Below are positions 9,863 through 17,241 of a stretch of 64,000 nt of DNA, piece after piece. Both the position numbers and the translations under genes were made by a program. The first letter of the stretch is position 1, and every line of letters starts with the position of its first letter. This stretch comes from Stenotrophomonas sepilia (GTDB lineage Bacteria; Pseudomonadota; Gammaproteobacteria; Xanthomonadales; Xanthomonadaceae): positions 1 through 64,000 of the forward strand of contig NZ_LXXZ01000040.1 in assembly GCF_003244875.1 (NCBI RefSeq). Reading direction: 5' to 3'. The notes under the pieces are model-generated. The model ran no database searches and was not told the origin of the DNA. It worked only from the letters and a program-made list of their open reading frames with translations.

Positions 9863-10543
9863 TCAGCTGACGCGGAGCACGTAGTCGATCGGGGCCGTGC
9901 CCAGGCCCTTCAGGTTCAGGTACAGGCCGTCCGAGCCGACGGTCACGCTTTCCACTGGCGCCTGCACATAGGTGGACAGCTTGGTTTCCGCGCCAGCGGT
10001 GTCGGTGTGGGTGGCGGCAATGGTGTAATCGCCGGCAGCCACGCGGTTGCCGTTGGCATCCTTGCCGTCCCACTCGAAGGCGGTTTCGCCGGCGGCGGTA
10101 GCTTCAACACTCAGCTGGGTGACCGTGTTGCCGTTGGCATCGGTCACCGTCACGTTCACGATGCCGGCGCCCGGTGCGGCAACCACGCCGCTGGCACCGC
10201 CTTCATCGCCCAGCACCATCTTGGTGGAAGGCACCAGCACTTCGTGGCCGACCAGTGCCGCGCCGCGCAGCACCTGGTCGCTGGCCATCGATTCCTGAAA
10301 GCCCTGCACCGTGGTGTTCAGATCGGTAATGCCCTGCACGGTGGACATCTGCGCCATCTGCGCGACCATCTGCGTGTTGTCCATCGGCTTCAGCGGGTCC
10401 TGGTGCTGCAGCTGTTCGGTCATCAGGCGCAGGAAATCGGCCTGATCCAGCGTGCTCTTGCGCGTGCTGGCGTTGCTGTTGGGGGCAGTCAGGCCCAGGG
10501 CGCTGTACACGTCCTGGCTGGTCTGGGTAGAGACGGTGGTCAT
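9863..10543 (-). CDS. flgD: Flagellar hook-capping protein FlgD
   Basis: This 226-residue protein has the FlgD N-terminal signature LDQADFLRLMTEQLQHQDPLKPMDNTQMVAQMAQMS and a C-terminal FlgD Ig-like/FLG beta region with FEWDGKDANGNRVAAGDY. It caps the growing hook and is later replaced by FlgK. Length and position between flgC and flgE are standard. Confidence 0.96.
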   Translation of the reverse strand: MTTVSTQTSQDVYSALGLTAPNSNASTRKSTLDQADFLRLMTEQLQHQDPLKPMDNTQMVAQMAQMSTVQGITDLNTTVQGFQESMASDQVLRGAALVGHEVLVPSTKMVLGDEGGASGVVAAPGAGIVNVTVTDANGNTVTQLSVEATAAGETAFEWDGKDANGNRVAAGDYTIAATHTDTAGAETKLSTYVQAPVESVTVGSDGLYLNLKGLGTAPIDYVLRVS

Positions 10544-10566
10544 CGGGTAATCCTCAAGGGTCCGCC

Positions 10567-10974
10567 TCAGCGGCCCATGGTCAGGGTGGCCAGGGCCAGT
10601 TCCTTGGCGGTGGTCAGCATTTCCACGCCGGCCTGGTAATTGCGCGAGGTCGAGATCAGGTTGACCATCTGCGCCACCGGGTCCACGTCGGGCTGGTAGA
10701 TGTAGCCTTCGGCGTCGGCCAGCGGGTGGCCTGGCTCGTAGCGCTTGATCGGCGCTGCTTCGCTCTGGCTGATTTCCTTCACCTTCACCGAAGTGACATT
10801 CGGATTAGTCTTGCTGGTAACGGCCTGGAAGATCGGCTCCAGCGGCTTGTACACCGCGTCGGCCGAGCCGGCGATGCTGTCAGCGTTGGACAGGTTGGAG
10901 GCGATGGTGCTCATGCGCACCGACTGCGCCTGCAGCGCGGAACCGGCGATATCGAAGATCGGCAGATTGCTCAT
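10567..10974 (-). CDS. flgC: Flagellar proximal rod protein FlgC
   Basis: The 135-residue protein starts MSNLPIFDIAGSALQAQSV, with MSTIASNLSNADSIAG and the C-terminal MVNLISTSRNYQAGVEMLTTAKELAL, typical FlgC ends. It forms part of the proximal rod. It begins 3 bases after the flgB stop, implying coupling. Confidence 0.96.
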   Translation of the reverse strand: MSNLPIFDIAGSALQAQSVRMSTIASNLSNADSIAGSADAVYKPLEPIFQAVTSKTNPNVTSVKVKEISQSEAAPIKRYEPGHPLADAEGYIYQPDVDPVAQMVNLISTSRNYQAGVEMLTTAKELALATLTMGR

Positions 10975-10977
10975 GGC

Positions 10978-11373
10978 TTATTGCCCCGTGATCGCGGTCA
11001 GCATGGAACGCACCTTGCTTTCGACGAAGCTGAGCGAGGCGCGGTATTCCAGGGCGGCACGGCCATAGGCGGCGCGCTCTGCATCGGGGTCGACGGTGTT
11101 GCCGTCCAGGCTGGGCTGCACCCCTTCGCGGGCCACCTGGAACGGGTTCAGGCCACTACTGATTTCGTAGTGCTGCTCGTTGGTGGTGGTCATCAGACCG
11201 TTGGCATCCAGCCCCTGGGCGTGGCGCAGGGCGGCATCGAAGTCCAGGTCCTGGGCCTTGTAGCCGGGGGTGTCGGCGTTGCCGAGGTTGCTGGCGATCA
11301 GCTTCATGCGCTGTTCGCGCAACGGCATGGCCTGGGCGTGGACACCCAGGTAATCGGTAATCAGGTTGCGCAC
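10978..11373 (-). CDS. flgB: Flagellar proximal rod protein FlgB
   Basis: This 131-residue rod protein has the conserved LIASNLGNADTPGYKAQDLDF near the N-terminus and the C-terminal ALEYRASLSFVESKVRSMLTAITGQ. It is the first gene of the flgBCDEF unit and lies 33 bases downstream of a consensus sigma54 promoter. Confidence 0.96.
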   Translation of the reverse strand: MRNLITDYLGVHAQAMPLREQRMKLIASNLGNADTPGYKAQDLDFDAALRHAQGLDANGLMTTTNEQHYEISSGLNPFQVAREGVQPSLDGNTVDPDAERAAYGRAALEYRASLSFVESKVRSMLTAITGQ

Positions 11374-11406
11374 GATGCACTCCCACAGGAACGTTGCCCG
11401 GGAAGC

Positions 11407-11422
11407 TGCAAGGGGTGTGCCA
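11407..11422 (-). promoter_or_regulatory. Sigma54 promoter of flgB
   Basis: On the minus strand TGGCACACCCCTTGCA is a full match to the sigma54 consensus with GG and GC 10 bases apart. The same 16 bases precede flgA on the other strand (12634-12649). The predicted start near 11396 gives a short leader for flgB. Confidence 0.92.
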
Positions 11423-11469
11423 AATTCGAGAGGGTTGTGCCGGCCGCGGGCCGGCTCCCCGATGGATCT

Positions 11470-11500
11470 GCGGTTGCCGGCCAGCGGCCGGCACTACCGG
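11470..11500. repeat. GTAG/REP palindrome, GCCGGCC-type stem
   Basis: The core gccggccagcggccggc (11476-11492) is followed by actacc, the reverse of GGTAGT. It is a SMAG-like element lying just downstream of cheV. The same stem recurs at 15.39, 15.43, 43.46 and 44.92 kb. Confidence 0.85.
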
Positions 11501-11511
11501 ATCAGTGGCCG

Positions 11512-12456
11512 TCAGGCCGCCATCGCCACCTTGCGCAGGCGGTCCAGCACGAAGTCAGCCAGCTCGTGCGGCGAGTACTTGGCGACGAAGGCGTTGGCGC
11601 CGACACGCTCGACCATGGCGTTGTTGAAGACACCCGACAGCGAGGTGTGCAGCAGCACGTAGAGGCCGGCCAGGCCCGGATGGCGCCGGATTTCCGTCGT
11701 CAGCGTGTACCCGTCCATGGCCGGCATCTCGATGTCGGAGATGACCATGGCATAGCGTTCGGCGGGGTTTTCGCCCGAGGCTTGGATCTGCAAGAGGTGG
11801 TCGAGAGCCTGCTTGCCATCGGAAAGCAGGGTGGCACCCACGCCCAACTGATCCAGCACGCTGCGGATCTGCTGGCGGGCCACGCGCGAGTCGTCCACCA
11901 CCAGCACCTGCAGCTGGGGGCCATCGGCGGGCATTGCCATCGCCGGATCGAGTACGGCGTCACCGCGGACCTGGGCGATATCGGCCAGCACGCTTTCAAC
12001 GTCGATCACCTGGATCAGCTCACCCTGGAAGCGGGTTACCGCAGTCAGGTAGCTCGACTCGGCGCCAAGCTCCGGCGGCGGGTGGATGTCTTCCACCGCG
12101 ATGTTGACGATGCGTTCGACGCCGCTGACCAGGAACCCCTGGATCGAGCGGTTGAATTCGGCGACGACCAGGTAACCCGGCGAGGTATCGGCATCGGGCT
12201 CACGTTCGGGGTGGCCGATGGCCAGGCCCAGGTCCAGCACCGGCACCGAGCGGCCGCGCACGTCGGCCACGCCGGCGAACTGGCTGGGCAGGCCGGGTAC
12301 CTGGAACAGCTCGGGGCGCCGCAGGACTTCCTGCACCTTGAAGACATTGACGCCAAAAAGCTGACGTCCGCCGAGACGGAACAGCAGCAGCGCCAGGCGG
12401 TTGTGGCCGGCCAGGCGGGTCCGCTGGTCGATCCGGTTGAGCAGGTCATGGGACAT
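11512..12456 (-). CDS. cheV: Chemotaxis coupling protein CheV (CheW-REC)
   Basis: The product has 314 residues. An N-terminal CheW-like domain (about 20-165; LLFRLGGRQLFGVNVFKVQEVL, VRGRSVPVLDLGLAIG) is followed by a receiver domain (about 185-310; LVVDDSRVARQQIRSVLDQLG, phosphoacceptor Asp in MVISDIEMPAMDGYTL). CheV couples chemoreceptors to CheA and is a phosphate sink. The frame continues upstream to 12609, but the ATG at 12456 starts the conserved region and lies immediately after a sigma28-like promoter. It is divergent from flgA. Confidence 0.93.
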   Translation of the reverse strand: MSHDLLNRIDQRTRLAGHNRLALLLFRLGGRQLFGVNVFKVQEVLRRPELFQVPGLPSQFAGVADVRGRSVPVLDLGLAIGHPEREPDADTSPGYLVVAEFNRSIQGFLVSGVERIVNIAVEDIHPPPELGAESSYLTAVTRFQGELIQVIDVESVLADIAQVRGDAVLDPAMAMPADGPQLQVLVVDDSRVARQQIRSVLDQLGVGATLLSDGKQALDHLLQIQASGENPAERYAMVISDIEMPAMDGYTLTTEIRRHPGLAGLYVLLHTSLSGVFNNAMVERVGANAFVAKYSPHELADFVLDRLRKVAMAA

Positions 12457-12463
12457 GGCTGCT

Positions 12464-12491
12464 GTATCGGCGCGTTGGGTGCCAAACTTGA
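12464..12491 (-). promoter_or_regulatory. Sigma28-like promoter of cheV
   Basis: On the minus strand TCAAGTTT (12484-12491), 12 bases and GCCGATAC (12464-12471) resemble the FliA consensus TAAAGTTT-N11-GCCGATAA with one base more spacing. The predicted start (about 12457) abuts the cheV ATG, so the mRNA would be nearly leaderless. Confidence 0.6.
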
Positions 12492-12633
12492 GGGCGCTCT
12501 GCCACTGCGCGCTCCACACCGCAATTGTGTTGTCGCGCCATGTTCGACCGAGGCTCTTGTAGCCTCGAGCGATGCTCGGCTGGCTGTTGGGCGCAAAGCG
12601 GTCGAGCATGGCCTGACTCTACAAGTGCCCCTC

Positions 12634-12649
12634 TGGCACACCCCTTGCA
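12634..12649 (+). promoter_or_regulatory. Sigma54 promoter of flgA-flgM-flgN
   Basis: TGGCACACCCCTTGCA is identical to the flgB promoter. The predicted start near 12660 lies 28 bases before the flgA ATG. Confidence 0.92.
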
Positions 12650-12687
12650 CGCACCTGGGCCAGCTCTTGCCGATTGAAGGAGGCGCC

Positions 12688-13344
12688 ATGTGCCGGGTCA
12701 CATCTCTATTCGCCATCGCGCTGGCCGTGGCCTCGCCGTGGGCGGCTGCCGCCGACTGGCAGCCGGTGGCAAGCATCCGCGCGGCGGCCTTGTCGACGCT
12801 GCCGGCGGGCAGCGAGGGCGAGGCCCAGGTGGCCGATGCGCTGCGCCTGCCGAAGTGCGGGGGGGCGTTACAGGTGCAGCCCACCGCCAACACCACGGTG
12901 GAAGTCAGCTGTCCGGACGCGGGCGGCTGGCGCCTGTTCGTGCCGGTAAAGGTGCGGCGCAACCAGACCGTACTGGTGCTCAACCGCGGAATCGGCACTG
13001 GAGAAACCCTCACTGCCGCCGATATCACCACTGCCCAGCGTGACGCTGCCCGGATTGCCGGCGCGGTGCTGTCCGATCCCAATGCAGCGATCGGCCGCGT
13101 CGCCCGCCGTCCGTTGCAGGCCGGAGCCCTGCTGTCGAACAACGATCTGGTGGTGCAGCGTCTCATCAAGCGAGGAGACAATGTGGCCCTGGTGTCGCGT
13201 CGCGGCTCGGTCGAGGTCCGCATTGCCGGCCGTGCGATGGGTGATGCCGGTGAGAACGAACGGGTCTCGGTCGAGAACCTGTCCTCGCGGCGGATCGTGC
13301 AAGGCACGGTCGATGCCGCAGGTGACGTAATCGTGGCGCGTTGA
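12688..13344 (+). CDS. flgA: Flagellar P-ring assembly chaperone FlgA
   Basis: This 218-residue secreted protein has a signal peptide (MCRVTSLFAIALAVASPWAAA) and a C-terminal SAF-type domain (VPVKVRRNQTVLVLNRGIGTGETLTAADIT... RPLQAGALLSNNDLV... GDNVALVSRRGSVEVRI) typical of FlgA. It acts in the periplasm in P-ring (FlgI) assembly. ATG 12688 follows a strong AAGGAGG (12677-12683). A much longer upstream-open frame reaching back to 10726 is a shadow of flgB, flgC and cheV. Confidence 0.94.
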   Translation: MCRVTSLFAIALAVASPWAAAADWQPVASIRAAALSTLPAGSEGEAQVADALRLPKCGGALQVQPTANTTVEVSCPDAGGWRLFVPVKVRRNQTVLVLNRGIGTGETLTAADITTAQRDAARIAGAVLSDPNAAIGRVARRPLQAGALLSNNDLVVQRLIKRGDNVALVSRRGSVEVRIAGRAMGDAGENERVSVENLSSRRIVQGTVDAAGDVIVAR

Positions 13345-13362
13345 ATTACCGCAAAATATCGC

Positions 13363-13389
13363 TAAAGATCACGGCCCTGCGGCCGTTAT
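13363..13389 (+). promoter_or_regulatory. Sigma28 promoter of flgM
   Basis: TAAA (13363-13366), a 15-base spacer and GCCGTTAT (13382-13389) match FliA spacing exactly. It would let flgM and flgN be transcribed by sigma28 itself, the usual autoregulatory loop of the anti-sigma factor. Confidence 0.87.
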
Positions 13390-13419
13390 CCCTTGTGAAC
13401 GGCAACTCCAGGACACCCC

Positions 13420-13725
13420 ATGAGCCAGAAAATCGACGGCAACCTGCAGGTCCCCCAGGCACTGCGCAGCGTGACGACCCCGGCCAACAAGCCCGGTGTC
13501 AGCACCGATGCGGCGGCGCGCCCGGTCGAGGCGGCCGACAGCCTGCGCCTGACCGGCGAGGCCACCAATCTGCAGGCCATCGAGCGCGAGCTGACCACCG
13601 CCCCGGCGATCGACGCCCAGCGCGTGGCCGCCGTGCGCGAGTCGCTGCAGAACGGCACCTACAAGATCAATCCGGACGCGATCGCATCGCGCATGCTCGA
13701 TCTGGACCAGCAGCTGCACGGATGA
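13420..13725 (+). CDS. flgM: Anti-sigma28 factor FlgM
   Basis: The 101-residue protein starts MSQKIDGNLQVPQALRSV and has the FlgM C-terminal region ELTTAPAIDAQRVAAVRESLQNGTYKINPDAIASRMLDLDQQL. FlgM binds FliA until hook completion and is then secreted. An AGGA ribosome-binding site precedes the ATG. Its stop overlaps the flgN start (ATGA). Confidence 0.95.
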   Translation: MSQKIDGNLQVPQALRSVTTPANKPGVSTDAAARPVEAADSLRLTGEATNLQAIERELTTAPAIDAQRVAAVRESLQNGTYKINPDAIASRMLDLDQQLHG

Positions 13726-14060
13726 CTGCGGCGATGAGCGAGCCGCTGCAGCGTCTCGCCCAGGCCCTGGACGTTGAACGCCAGGCCCTGGTCGAGCACG
13801 ACGTGCACGCCCTGATCCGGGCTACCGGCGCCAAGCTGGAAGCGTTGCGTGCGCTGGAAGGCGCGCCACCGGTGGGCGAGGGCGAACAGCTGCAGGAACT
13901 GGCCGAGCGCAACCGGGCCAACGGCGTGCTGCTGTCGCGCCGCCGCCGCGAGGTGAACTGGGCGCTGCGCCAGCTCGGCCGCACCGAAGACGCCTCGGCC
14001 TACGATGCCAAGGGCCAGTCGCACACGGTCAGCATCGGCCGGCCCCTCGCCGTCGCCTGA
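13722..14060 (+). CDS. flgN: Flagellar export chaperone FlgN
   Basis: This 112-residue, mostly helical protein starts MTAAMSEPLQRLAQAL and fits the FlgN family in length, in the Leu-rich helix (LAQALDVERQALVEHDVHALI) and in position after flgM. FlgN chaperones FlgK and FlgL. The ATG overlaps the flgM stop. The sequence is weakly conserved in this family, so the call leans on synteny. Confidence 0.88.
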   Translation: MTAAMSEPLQRLAQALDVERQALVEHDVHALIRATGAKLEALRALEGAPPVGEGEQLQELAERNRANGVLLSRRRREVNWALRQLGRTEDASAYDAKGQSHTVSIGRPLAVA

Positions 14061-14070
14061 GGCGACGGCG
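14048..14070 (+). terminator. Hairpin centred on the flgN stop codon
   Basis: Arms cgccgtcgcc (14048-14057) and ggcgacggcg (14061-14070) are perfectly complementary, and the 3-base loop is the TGA stop of flgN. There is no T-run, but a second hairpin (gcgggc/gcccgc) follows near 14091-14106. Together they could end the flgAMN transcript. Confidence 0.45.
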
Positions 14071-14151
14071 GTCGCATAACCCCTCACGGCGGGCTGAAGC
14101 CCGCTGCATGACCGCGTATATTGGGCGCCTGTTCGAACGTCCCGAGTCGCC

Positions 14152-15372
14152 GTGTCCGCTGCCAACGCCCTGGTTACCGCCCCCCTTCCGCCGCAGCCGG
14201 TGCTGCAGGCCCTGCTTGAGCGCCTGCGCGAAGGCCTGCTGCTGTTCACCGATGACGGGCGGGTGGCCCTGGCCAATCCGGCCGCACAGAACCTGCTGGC
14301 CAGTGGCGAGGACGGCGGGTTGCCGCCGCCGCAGCGCCTGCGCGAACTGCTGCCGCCCGATGCGCTGGAACAGGCTCGCCAGCATGGTCACTGGAATGGC
14401 AGCCTGCCGCTGGGCGAGGGCGTGGTCATCGCCCATCTGTACCACCATGGTCCGGTCGGCCAGGGGCATTTCCTCGCCCTGTTCCGCCACATCGAAGGGC
14501 AGGAAGACTACGAACGCGAGCTGCAGCAGCGCCATGCCGAACTGCGCCAGGCCTACCTGCGCCTCAATGGCACCCAGGAAAAGCTGCTGCAGTCGGAGAA
14601 GATGGCGTCGATCGGCCAGCTGGCCGCCGGCGTCGCGCACGAGATCAACAACCCGATCGGTTACGTGCACTCCAACCTGGGCAGCCTGCAGGAATACCTG
14701 CGCAGCCTGTTCACCGTGATCGAAGCCTACGAGCGCGCCCTGCGCGCACCGGACCCGAAAGCGCTGATTCCGGAAATCGATGATATCCGTGACCGTCTGG
14801 ATATCGATTTCATCAGCCGCGACCTGCCGCAGCTGATGGCGGAATCGCGTGAAGGCATCGAGCGGGTCACCCGCATCGTGCGCGACCTGAAGGATTTCTC
14901 GTATTCCGGCCGCGACGAGTCGTGGAAGCTGGTCGACCTGCACGCGGGCCTGGAATCGACCATCAACATCATCTGGAACGAACTCAAGTACAAGGTCACC
15001 CTGGTGCGCGAGTTCGGCCAGTTGCCCCTGGTGGAGTGCCTGCCATCGGAGTTGAACCAGGTCTACATGAACCTGCTGCTCAACGCCGGCCATGCCATCG
15101 CCGAGCGCGGCACGATCACGGTGCGTACCGGCGTTGATGGCGATCACGTTTGGGTCGAGTTCGAAGATACCGGCGGTGGCATCTCGCCGGAACTGCGCCA
15201 GCGCATCTTCGATCCGTTCTTCACCACCAAGCCGGTGGGCAGTGGCACCGGCCTGGGCCTGTCGATCTCCTACAGCATCATCAACAAGCACCACGGCCGC
15301 ATCGATCTGGACAGCACGCCCGGCGTGGGCTCGCGCTTCCGCGTGGTGCTGCCGGTCAAGCAGCCGCGCTGA
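14152..15372 (+). CDS. Soluble PAS-type sensor histidine kinase
   Basis: The 406-residue protein has no membrane segment. A PAS-like region (about 15-110; [14 protein letters not shown]) and a coiled linker lead to a HisKA domain with [20 protein letters not shown] (phosphoacceptor His163), then an HATPase_c domain with N box ([15 protein letters not shown]), G1 ([24 protein letters not shown]) and G2 ([12 protein letters not shown]). It starts at GTG 14152 without a clear ribosome-binding site. It is convergent with the RavR-like regulator. RavA, a PAS kinase working with RavR in Xanthomonas, is a possible match but is not proven here. Confidence 0.85.
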   Translation: MSAANALVTAPLPPQPVLQALLERLREGLLLFTDDGRVALANPAAQNLLASGEDGGLPPPQRLRELLPPDALEQARQHGHWNGSLPLGEGVVIAHLYHHGPVGQGHFLALFRHIEGQEDYERELQQRHAELRQAYLRLNGTQEKLLQSEKMASIGQLAAGVAHEINNPIGYVHSNLGSLQEYLRSLFTVIEAYERALRAPDPKALIPEIDDIRDRLDIDFISRDLPQLMAESREGIERVTRIVRDLKDFSYSGRDESWKLVDLHAGLESTINIIWNELKYKVTLVREFGQLPLVECLPSELNQVYMNLLLNAGHAIAERGTITVRTGVDGDHVWVEFEDTGGGISPELRQRIFDPFFTTKPVGSGTGLGLSISYSIINKHHGRIDLDSTPGVGSRFRVVLPVKQPR

Positions 15373-15380
15373 CCGCTTCT

Positions 15381-15456
15381 GGCAGTGCCGGCCGCTGGCC
15401 GGCAACCTCATTGAACCCGATATCCAGAGCAGCCGGCCAGCGGCCGGCTCTACCAG
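15381..15456. repeat. Pair of inverted GTAG/REP palindromes (GCCGGCC stem)
   Basis: Two elements, gccggccgctggccggc (15387-15403) and agccggccagcggccggct (15431-15449) followed by ctacc, face each other in the gap between two convergent genes. As a pair they could fold into a large bidirectional hairpin that ends both transcripts. Confidence 0.85.
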
Positions 15457-15465
15457 AGGGGATGG

Positions 15466-17238
15466 TTACCGCAATGGGCGCTCCTCGCCGCCATCTCCGC
15501 TCTCCACCGGCGCCGGGCCGGCATTGCTGCGGCGCTGTTCCTCGTACGTGCGGAACGCCTGGTGGATGTGCTTGCGCAGCTCGTCGTCGTTCCACGGCTT
15601 GGTCAGGAAGCGATAGATCGCGCCGCGGTTGATCGCATCGGTCACCGTGTTCAGATCGGTGTAGCCCGACAGCACCAGGCGGATCGTATCCGGGTACAGC
15701 ATCTTCACCCGGCCCAGGAACTCGGTGCCGCTCATGTCGCTCATTCGCTGGTCGGACAGGATCACCTGCACGTCGTTGATCGCCAGCAGGTCGAACGCAT
15801 CGCGCACGTTGCCGGCGGCCAGGATGCGGTAGCCGTCGCGGCGGAACAGGCGCACCAGCGAGCGCAGCACGTTTTCCTCATCATCCAGCAGCAGCAGCGT
15901 CCGGTCCGGGCGCGTCTCGGCGAAGGCTTCCGGGCGCAGGTAGCGGCGGCGCAGGGTCATGCCGGCGGCATCGGCCGACATCGGTTCGCCGAACAGGTAG
16001 CCCTGGAACACGTCGCAGTCGTTGCGGCGCAGGAAGCCCAGCTGCGCCTGCGATTCCACGCCGTTGGCGATCACGGTCATGCCCAGCTGGTGGCCCATGG
16101 CGATGATCGCGCGGGCGATGGCCGCTTCACGATTGCCGGCCGGCGCGCTCTTGATGAAACTGCGGTCGATCTTCAGCTTGTCCACCGGGTAGCGCACCAG
16201 CGCGCTGAGGCTGGAGTCGCCGGTACCGAAGTTGTCCAGGCTCAGGCTGATGCCTTCATTGCGCAGGTTGGCCAGCGTTTCGTGGACGAAATTGACGTTG
16301 TTGGTCAGCGCACTCTCGTTGATCTCCAGCGTCAGCATGTGCGCCGGTACGCCCGCCGCCTGCAGCAGTGACATCACTTCGGCGAAGAAGTTCGGCCGCA
16401 GCAGCTGCAGGGTGGACACGTTCACTGCGATGGTGAAGTCATCGAAGCCCTGGTCGCGCCACAGCCGCGCCTGCTTCAAGGCGCCTTCCAGCACCCAGGT
16501 GCCGATCTGCACGATGATCCCCAGGCGTTCGGCGGTGCGCATGAAGCGCTCCGGCACCAGCATGCCCAGGGTCGGCGACTGCCAACGCAGCAGCGCTTCC
16601 ATGCCCACCACGTGGCCGTCGCGCGCGCTTACCAGTGGCTGGTAGCGCAGCTTCAGCTCGCCATTGGGAATGGCATCGACGATCTGGCGCGCGATGATGC
16701 TCTCGCTGTGCGCGCTTGGCGGGGTGTCCACCGCATGGATGCGCACGGCATTGCCGCCTTCGCGGGCGGCCTGGTACAGCGCATCCTCGGCATGGTCGAG
16801 CAGGCGCGAGGTGCTGCTGGCATGTTCCGGGCACAGGCTCACGCCCAGCTTGCCGGTCATGAACAACGTGTACGGCAGCACCGACAACGGCAGCTCCATC
16901 TGTTGGCGGATCTCCTCGGCGAAATCCTCCGGCAACGGCAGATCGGCGGTGCGCGGCACCGCGATCAGGAACTCGTCGCTGCCATGTCGCCACAACTTGC
17001 CGCGCCCGCGCAGGTAGGACTGCAGGCGCTGTGCCACCAGCACCAGCGCCTGGTCGCCCACTTCGGCACTCATGTTTTCATTGACCGATGCGAAATGGTC
17101 GATGTCCACGTGCATCAGCATCAGTGCGATGCCGCCTGAGGCTGCCTCGGCAACCATTGCCTGCAGCTCGGGGTTGCCGGCGCCAAGGCGGTCGGGAGCG
17201 TCATCGATGCTGACCGGGGGCAGGTTGGGATTCCACAT
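15466..17238 (-). CDS. ravR: RavR-like GGDEF-EAL-REC regulator with degenerate catalytic motifs
   Basis: Domains of this 590-residue protein are a GGDEF domain (about 15-170; motif GSDEF at 86-90), an EAL domain (about 180-430; EAL at 214-216) and a C-terminal receiver domain (about 447-565; acidic pair 452-453, phosphoacceptor Asp496, Lys549). This order is that of RavR, a c-di-GMP regulator of Xanthomonas. Several catalytic positions are not canonical: GGDEF reads GSDEF, DDFGTG reads DNFGTG (Asn336), and the AEGVE loop reads ANGVE (Asn392). The symbol is assigned by architecture and location only. It begins 4 bases after the end of the kinase at 17242, so the two form an operon. Confidence 0.85.
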   Translation of the reverse strand: MWNPNLPPVSIDDAPDRLGAGNPELQAMVAEAASGGIALMLMHVDIDHFASVNENMSAEVGDQALVLVAQRLQSYLRGRGKLWRHGSDEFLIAVPRTADLPLPEDFAEEIRQQMELPLSVLPYTLFMTGKLGVSLCPEHASSTSRLLDHAEDALYQAAREGGNAVRIHAVDTPPSAHSESIIARQIVDAIPNGELKLRYQPLVSARDGHVVGMEALLRWQSPTLGMLVPERFMRTAERLGIIVQIGTWVLEGALKQARLWRDQGFDDFTIAVNVSTLQLLRPNFFAEVMSLLQAAGVPAHMLTLEINESALTNNVNFVHETLANLRNEGISLSLDNFGTGDSSLSALVRYPVDKLKIDRSFIKSAPAGNREAAIARAIIAMGHQLGMTVIANGVESQAQLGFLRRNDCDVFQGYLFGEPMSADAAGMTLRRRYLRPEAFAETRPDRTLLLLDDEENVLRSLVRLFRRDGYRILAAGNVRDAFDLLAINDVQVILSDQRMSDMSGTEFLGRVKMLYPDTIRLVLSGYTDLNTVTDAINRGAIYRFLTKPWNDDELRKHIHQAFRTYEEQRRSNAGPAPVESGDGGEERPLR

Positions 17239-17241
17239 GGT

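Noticed and set aside
12470-12486. TTTGGCACCCAACGCGCC before cheV as a sigma54 promoter
   Set aside because: No TTGC at -12; the same stretch fits a sigma28 promoter better.
10726-12687. Extension of flgA upstream to 10726
   Set aside because: It would run over flgC, flgB and cheV; the ATG at 12688 has a strong ribosome-binding site and starts a signal peptide.
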